A DNA stretch of 64,000 nt. Origin: Streptomyces sp. 846.5 (GTDB taxonomy: Bacteria; Actinomycetota; Actinomycetes; Streptomycetales; Streptomycetaceae). Each line of letters opens with the position of its first letter. The first letter of the stretch is position 1. Location: NCBI RefSeq assembly GCF_004365705.1, contig NZ_SOBN01000001.1, forward strand, positions 620,001 to 684,000, written 5' to 3'. Under the pieces are notes generated by a model. That model saw only the letters and a program-made list of their open reading frames with translations, was not told the origin of the DNA and made no database searches. A program made the position numbers and the translations under genes. This document shows positions 59,325 to 64,000 of the stretch, in pieces.

Positions 59325-60913
59325 CCCTCCATCGTCCCAATCATCCGGGGAGTGTGCGTACCGCCCGCCGAGAGCAGTGCGGCGATCCTGCGCCGGTGCG
59401 TCGCGGCCCGCTCCAGCAGCGAGTCGCGGTCGTGCGGTCCGGGCCGCCAGGCGATCTCGGCGACGGCGCACAGCCGGGGGTAGAGCAGGTAGCGCGCGTG
59501 CGCCGGGGTGGCCACATACTCCGTCCACAGCGAGCCCTGGACGCCGAGCACGCCCGGGCGTTCGTCCTGCGCCGGGTCGGCGACCGGCAGTCCGCCCGGC
59601 AGCAGGTCGGCGGCCAGCGGGTCAAAGCGCAGGATGTCGTCGAGGCCGACGATCCCGCCGGGCTGGCCGGGCGGCTCGTGCGGGTGGTCCCGCTGCGGGT
59701 AGTCGAGGTAGGTGGAGCGGTGCGGTCCCATCACCACCTGGTGGCCGCGGCCGACCGCCAGCACCCCGTGCACCGGTTCGCGCCAGGCGCCGAGCACCAT
59801 CCCGGCGGGCGGTTCGCCGGCGGCGTGGCCGGCCTCGTCCCAGCAGACAGTGCGGCGGCCGTGTCCGGCCAGGTGGTCCTGCATCCGGCCGAGGAACCAG
59901 CCGCGGAGCTGGGCGGGGTGCTCCAGCCCCAGCTCCTGGGCGCGCTCCCGGGCCGCCTCGCTCTGCTCCCACTGGACGGTCGGGCACTCCTCGCCGCCGA
60001 TGTGGACGTGCCGGGACGGGAAGACCTCCACCACCGTGTCCAGGATCTGGCGGCAGAAGTCCAGGGTCTTGTCATCCACCGACAGAATGTCTTCGCTGAT
60101 GCCCCGCTGGGTCCACACCGGCAGCGGCTGCTCCGGGTGGTTGCCGTACTCCGGGTAGGCGGCCAGCGCGGCGCGGACGTGTCCGGGCATCTCGACCTCG
60201 GGGACGACGGTGATCCCACGCCGGGCCGCGAAGGCCACCAGCTCGCGCAGTTCGGCACGGGTGTAGTAGCCGCCGTGCGGGGTGCCGTCGGCCAGGCCCG
60301 ATCCGGGAGGGCCGACCTGGGTCTCGGCCCGCCAGGCGCCGACCTCGGCGAGCCGGGGCAGGCCGTCCACCTCGAAGCGCCAGCCCTGGTCGTCGGTGAG
60401 GTGCAGCTGCAGCACGTTGAACTTCAGCAGGGCCAGCTCGTCGACCAGTTCGAGCAGGTAGGAGAGCGGGAAGAAGTGGCGGACCACGTCGAGCATGAAG
60501 CCGCGCCAGGGCAGTCGCGGACTGTCCCGGATCTCCAGGCAGGGCCAGTAGCTGCCCTCGACCGCGGGACTGGCCGGGTCCAGCACCTCGGGGGGCAGCA
60601 GCTGACGCAGCGTCTGGACCCCGGAGAGCAGGCCGGCCTCGGCGGGTGCACTGAGCCTGGCGCCGTCGGGGCGGATGTCCAGGAGGTAGCTCTGCGGACC
60701 GAGGGCGGAGTGCTCCGGCGCGGCGGGGTCCTCCGGAGTGAGCTCCAGCCGGAGCCGCGGTCCCTCCCAGGCGGGGGTGTCGGGGAGGCCGAGGTACTCG
60801 GCCAGCAGCCCGGCGGCCTGCTCGGCGCCCGGGCCTGCGGAGAGCCGGAGTTCGGGGCCGACGGGGAGGGTGCCCGGACGGGGGGTGAGCTCGCGGGGGC
60901 TGGGGATGATCAC
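59321..60913 (-). CDS. GH20 beta-N-acetylhexosaminidase
   Basis: 530 residues, ATG 60913, no signal peptide, so intracellular. N-terminal GH20b domain, then the barrel: WRGFMLDVVRHFFPL, QLHLTDDQGWRFE, VVPEVEMPGHVRAAL and the catalytic motif HIGGEECP. The substrate-assisted Asp-Glu pair reads Glu308-Glu309. Tryptophans in WDEAG and QGSLWTEYV line the pocket. It would cleave imported chitobiose or other GlcNAc oligomers to GlcNAc, and corresponds in position to dasD after dasABC. Confidence 0.9.
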   Translation of the reverse strand: MIIPSPRELTPRPGTLPVGPELRLSAGPGAEQAAGLLAEYLGLPDTPAWEGPRLRLELTPEDPAAPEHSALGPQSYLLDIRPDGARLSAPAEAGLLSGVQTLRQLLPPEVLDPASPAVEGSYWPCLEIRDSPRLPWRGFMLDVVRHFFPLSYLLELVDELALLKFNVLQLHLTDDQGWRFEVDGLPRLAEVGAWRAETQVGPPGSGLADGTPHGGYYTRAELRELVAFAARRGITVVPEVEMPGHVRAALAAYPEYGNHPEQPLPVWTQRGISEDILSVDDKTLDFCRQILDTVVEVFPSRHVHIGGEECPTVQWEQSEAARERAQELGLEHPAQLRGWFLGRMQDHLAGHGRRTVCWDEAGHAAGEPPAGMVLGAWREPVHGVLAVGRGHQVVMGPHRSTYLDYPQRDHPHEPPGQPGGIVGLDDILRFDPLAADLLPGGLPVADPAQDERPGVLGVQGSLWTEYVATPAHARYLLYPRLCAVAEIAWRPGPHDRDSLLERAATHRRRIAALLSAGGTHTPRMIGTMEG

Positions 60914-60951
60914 GGTGGCCCTTCATGATGCCGGACGTGCGGATGAGCGGG

Positions 60952-60984
60952 GTGGGGAGAAGAACGCAGTGGGGAGAAGAACGC
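60952..60984. repeat. 16-bp tandem repeat between permease and hexosaminidase genes
   Basis: GTGGGGAGAAGAACGC at 60952-60967 and again at 60969-60984 (17-base period), in the 78-base gap. Confidence 0.85.
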
Positions 60985-60991
60985 GGCGGGG

Positions 60992-61831
60992 TCAGTCCTT
61001 GACGGCTCCTGCGGTCATGCCGGCCACCAGCCGGCGCTGGATGAGCATGAAGAACACCACCACCGGCAGCGCGAACAGGGTGGAGGCGGCGATCAGACCG
61101 CCATAGTCGGTCCCGGCGCTGGTGCTGAAGGAGACCAGCCACACCGGCAGGGTGTAGTGGCTCTGGTCCTTCATCAGCACATAGGCGAACAGGTAGTCGT
61201 TCCAGGCGGTGATGAAGGCGAAGACACTGGTTGCGATCACCCCCGGCAGCACCAGCGGCAGCAGGATCGTGCGGATGATCCGCATCCGGCCCGCGCCGTC
61301 GACCATCGCGGCCTCCTCCAGCTCGACCGGGATGCCCTGCAGGAAGCCGCGCAGCACCCAGATGGTGAAGGGCAGCACCAGCGCCAGATAGGTGAGGGTC
61401 AGCCCGAACAGGCTGTTGAGCATGTGGGCGCTCTTGAGGCTGAGGAAGATCGGGATCAGCAGTGCCGGCTGCGGCACCATCTGCACGATCAGCACCCCGA
61501 CCAGGAAGCTGCGGCGGCCGAAGAAACGGAACCGGGTCAGCGCGGTGGCCGCCAGGAACGCCACCACGAGGGCCAGCAGCACCACCGAGCAGGTCACCAC
61601 GGCGCTGTTGGCGAGGTCGGTGAGGAAGCCCGACTTGTGCACCGCGTCGTCGAAGTTGGCCAGGCTGAAGGGGAAGGGCAGGAACCCCGGGGTGGACTTG
61701 AGGATGTCGGCGTAGGGCTTGAAGGCGGTGTTGACCATCCAGTAGACGGGGAAGATCCAGACCGCGCAGAACAGCACGGCAGCGGCGTTCAGCCCGATCC
61801 GGCGGGCCCGCACCGCGGCGGGGAGGCTCAC
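60992..61831 (-). CDS. Sugar ABC transporter permease, MalG type
   Basis: 279 residues from GTG 61831 (GGAGAAG site), overlapping the upstream permease stop (GTGA). Six helices; the EAA loop PVELEEAAMVDGAGRMRIIRTILLPLVLPG contacts the ATPase. Pairs with the permease encoded upstream. No ATPase gene in the window; carbohydrate importers of Streptomyces commonly share the multitasking ATPase MsiK encoded elsewhere. In the das system this is DasC. Confidence 0.9.
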   Translation of the reverse strand: MSLPAAVRARRIGLNAAAVLFCAVWIFPVYWMVNTAFKPYADILKSTPGFLPFPFSLANFDDAVHKSGFLTDLANSAVVTCSVVLLALVVAFLAATALTRFRFFGRRSFLVGVLIVQMVPQPALLIPIFLSLKSAHMLNSLFGLTLTYLALVLPFTIWVLRGFLQGIPVELEEAAMVDGAGRMRIIRTILLPLVLPGVIATSVFAFITAWNDYLFAYVLMKDQSHYTLPVWLVSFSTSAGTDYGGLIAASTLFALPVVVFFMLIQRRLVAGMTAGAVKD

Positions 61832-62799
61832 AGGTCTTCTCCTGACCGCACCAGTCGGCGCACATAGAGGGCGGTGGCGCCGAGCAGCAGCAGCACCGAC
61901 AGCACCGCGATGGCGGCGCCCTGCCCGAACGAGTTGCTGCTGAACGCCTTGGTGAAGGACCAGATCGGCAGCGTGGTGGTGCTCGTGCCCGGGCCGCCCC
62001 TGGTGAGGATCCAGAGCTGGTTGAAGACGTTGAAGTCCCAGATCACCGAGAGGATGGTGACCAGCCCCAGGATCGGCCGCAGGAACGGCAGGGTGATCAC
62101 CCGGAACACCGTCACCGGCCCGGCGCCGTCCAGGGCCGCGGCCTCGTAGTAGGTGCGCGGGATCTGCGAGAGGCCGGCGTAGAGGGTCAGCGCCACAAAG
62201 GGCACCGACTGCCACACCACCAGCAGCCAGACCAGCAGGAAGGCGCTGAGGGTGGAGCCGGACCAGTCGCGCTGGGTGAGGTCGCCGAACAGCTGGGTGC
62301 GCGTCAGCAGCCAGTTGACGACCCCGTAGACCGGCTGGAACAGCCACTGCCAGACCAGGCTGGAGGCGACGCTGGGCATGGCCCAGGCGGCGATCAGGCA
62401 GAGCGTCACCGCGGTGCGCATCCGCCCTCCCAGCCGCTGCATCATCAGCGCGACGGCGAGCCCGATCAGCAGCGTCCCGGCGACCAGCGCGGCACAGAAC
62501 CCGACGGTGCGCAGCAGCACCGGGACCAGCTGGGGGTCGTCCAGGACGCTGCTGTAGTTGGCCCAGCCGGCCCAGGTGATCCTCCCGGTGAACAGCGCGC
62601 GCAGTCCGTAGTCCTGGAAGGAGATGACCACCACGCGCACCAGCGGGTAGCCCAGGACCAGGCCGAGCACGGCGGCGGCGGGTACCAGCAGCAGGTAGGG
62701 CAGGGCGTGTCCGCGGCGGCGCGGCCGGTGCCGCGGCGGGACCGCCGCCCCCTGAAGGGCGGCGGTGCGCTTCCTGGGTGCCTTGATCAAGGTCGTCAT
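61828..62799 (-). CDS. Sugar ABC transporter permease, MalF type
   Basis: 323 residues from ATG 62799, only 2 bases after the binding-protein stop. A basic leader (residues 1-30) precedes six helices. EAA loop IPRTYYEAAALDGAGPVTVFRVITLPFLRPI. Heterodimer partner of the MalG-type permease. In the das system this would be DasB. Confidence 0.9.
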   Translation of the reverse strand: MTTLIKAPRKRTAALQGAAVPPRHRPRRRGHALPYLLLVPAAAVLGLVLGYPLVRVVVISFQDYGLRALFTGRITWAGWANYSSVLDDPQLVPVLLRTVGFCAALVAGTLLIGLAVALMMQRLGGRMRTAVTLCLIAAWAMPSVASSLVWQWLFQPVYGVVNWLLTRTQLFGDLTQRDWSGSTLSAFLLVWLLVVWQSVPFVALTLYAGLSQIPRTYYEAAALDGAGPVTVFRVITLPFLRPILGLVTILSVIWDFNVFNQLWILTRGGPGTSTTTLPIWSFTKAFSSNSFGQGAAIAVLSVLLLLGATALYVRRLVRSGEDL

Positions 62800-62801
62800 C
62801 G

Positions 62802-64000
62802 TCACTGGGAGGCGTTGAGGGCCTGGTCGAGGTGGGCGTCGAAGTCCTTGGCCGCCTGGGCGACGGTCTTGCGCCCGGTGGCGATGTCGGCGAAGAAGGT
62901 ATTGATCGACTTGTCGCTCTCGATGGTGGCCCAGCCCGGTGCGGCCGGGGTGCCGACGCTGGTCTTGGCGGCCTCGGTGAAGGCGGCGGAGGTGTCCGGC
63001 AGCAGGCTCTTGGTGGAGTCGATGAGCTGGGTGGACACCGGAGTCCAGGCGTCGATGCCGACGATGGCGCTGGTCTGCACGGCCGGGCTGGCGGCGGCCT
63101 TCAGGTAGGCGAGGGCCAGGTCCTGGTTGCGGCTCTTGGTCGCGATCGCCAGGTCGGAGCCGCCCAGGAAGACCGGCTGGGTCTTGCCCGCGGTGGCGCC
63201 GGGGAACGGGAAGGTGCCCAACTGCCCCTTGAGCGAGGGGTTGTCCTTGAGGATCCGGTTGATGCTGGTGTCCAGGATGGTGGCGGTCTTGCCGCTCGCG
63301 AACAGCGCCCGCTGGTCCGGGGCGGTGGTGTCGACATTGCGCGAGGCCGGGCTGGAGTAGGCGTTCTGGAAGGCCTTCCAGGCCTGCAGGCCCTGCTGGG
63401 CGGCGGCCGACTCCAGCGCCCCGGTCCACTTGCCGCCGCTCTGGGTGGCCAGCTGGCCGCCGGCGTCCCAGACGAACTGCAGCGCGCCGTACCAGTACTC
63501 GCCGGGGAAGTAGAAGGCGGAGAAGTCCGCGGCCCGGTTGGCCGCCTTGACCTTGTCCAGGTCCGCCGTGAACTGGGCCATGGTGGTGGGCGCCGTGGTC
63601 ACGCCGGCCTTGGACCAGGTGGTCCTGTTGTAGATCACGGCGCGGTTGGCGGCGAACAGCGGCGCGGCGTAGAGCTTTCCGTCCACGGTGGCGGGGTCGG
63701 CCAGACCGGAGAGCCAGGTCTGACCCGCCGACAGGTCGGCGCGGTGGGCGGTGATGTCGCTCAGCGCGCCGTTGGCCGCGAACAGCGGGACGTCGGTGTT
63801 GCCGATCTCCAGCACGTCCGGCGGGTTGTCCTGCGCCAGCGCGGTGCTGATCTTGGTGTTGATGTTGTCCCACTCCTGGATCTGCACGTTCACCTTGGCG
63901 CCGGTGGCCTCCTCGAAGGCCGCGTTGATGGCGTCGCTGTCCTTGGTGCTCAGGTCGCCGTCCATCAGCCAGACGGTGATCGTCTTCCCGGCGGCCGAGG
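62802..64000 (-). CDS. Extracellular sugar-binding protein, N-terminus missing
   Basis: The frame stays open to the window end: residues before the first ATG inside the window still read SAAGKTITVWLMDGDLS, a mature binding-protein beginning, so the lipoprotein signal and about 30-40 residues lie beyond 64000. Further motifs: YAAPLFAANRAVIYNRTTW and VFLGGSDLAIATKSRNQDLALAYLKA, typical of family 1 solute-binding proteins. First gene of the operon with two permeases, a hexosaminidase and a GntR regulator, so an amino-sugar oligomer (chitobiose-like) is the probable ligand. Confidence 0.88.
   Translation of the reverse strand, partial: SAAGKTITVWLMDGDLSTKDSDAINAAFEEATGAKVNVQIQEWDNINTKISTALAQDNPPDVLEIGNTDVPLFAANGALSDITAHRADLSAGQTWLSGLADPATVDGKLYAAPLFAANRAVIYNRTTWSKAGVTTAPTTMAQFTADLDKVKAANRAADFSAFYFPGEYWYGALQFVWDAGGQLATQSGGKWTGALESAAAQQGLQAWKAFQNAYSSPASRNVDTTAPDQRALFASGKTATILDTSINRILKDNPSLKGQLGTFPFPGATAGKTQPVFLGGSDLAIATKSRNQDLALAYLKAAASPAVQTSAIVGIDAWTPVSTQLIDSTKSLLPDTSAAFTEAAKTSVGTPAAPGWATIESDKSINTFFADIATGRKTVAQAAKDFDAHLDQALNASQ

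Noticed and set aside
60914-60991. dre site for DasR
   Set aside because: No palindrome close to the known dre pattern was found; the gap holds only a tandem repeat.

Overview
The window is very GC-rich actinobacterial DNA: genes overlap as ATGA or GTGA, GTG starts are common, and palindromic terminators lack a T tract. It carries a gyl (glycerol) operon in the Streptomyces order, an A-factor-receptor-type TetR, an Rpf-type cell-wall hydrolase behind a c-di-AMP riboswitch, and a tap-tpg telomere-maintenance pair. Together these point to a member of the Streptomycetaceae (Streptomyces, Kitasatospora or Streptacidiphilus) with a linear chromosome. The genus cannot be settled from this window. 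No tRNA, rRNA, CRISPR array or insertion sequence was seen.

Layout. (1) 1-14.4 kb: the right part of a biosynthetic cluster of dissociated fatty-acid/polyketide-type enzymes. It holds a LeuD-like subunit, an MFS exporter, an HbpS-like protein, an ACP, three hotdog-type proteins, a ketosynthase, three SDR/FabI reductases, a KS N-terminal-half protein, an acyl-activating ligase and a YrdC/Sua5-like protein. It is closed by a terminator, then a gamma-butyrolactone-receptor-type regulator, an ornithine-cyclodeaminase-family enzyme and an ABC exporter. The product is unknown. (2) 14.5-19.8 kb: gylR-glpF-glpK-glpD with shared operator sequences and a strong terminator. (3) 19.9-32.9 kb: a membrane-anchored sulfite-oxidase-type molybdoenzyme, a two-component system divergent from a ferric-reductase-like/FMN-binding pair, two TetR-controlled divergent units (SDR; MMPL exporter) and assorted enzymes. 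(4) 33-38.4 kb: a marR-MFS-isochorismatase-fold operon with a 48-bp perfect palindrome over its start, then ltrA-like, XRE and ohr genes.

(5) 38.4-43.1 kb: tap-tpg, mug, and an Rpf-LysM-NlpC/P60 hydrolase with its riboswitch. (6) 43.3-46.8 kb: a three-gene cassette of a receiver/flavoprotein fusion, a cyclic-nucleotide-domain histidine kinase and a UBP-type zinc finger. (7) 46.8-54.9 kb: small enzymes and regulators, a sedolisin-type protease, a GH5 glycanase and a LacI regulator. (8) 55-58.5 kb: a frameshifted cation/proton antiporter, an orphan CitB-type response regulator, and a Clp_N-domain protein with its own HTH behind a nested palindromic promoter. (9) 58.5-64 kb: a das-like amino-sugar uptake operon (binding protein, two permeases, GH20 hexosaminidase, GntR regulator), with the binding protein cut by the window end.

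The regulatory DNA is unusually readable. Most divergent regulator/target pairs carry a clear palindrome, and these are annotated separately. The parts most likely to be undescribed are the 1-10.6 kb cluster, the flavoprotein/kinase/zinc-finger cassette, and the Clp_N regulator with its nested operator.
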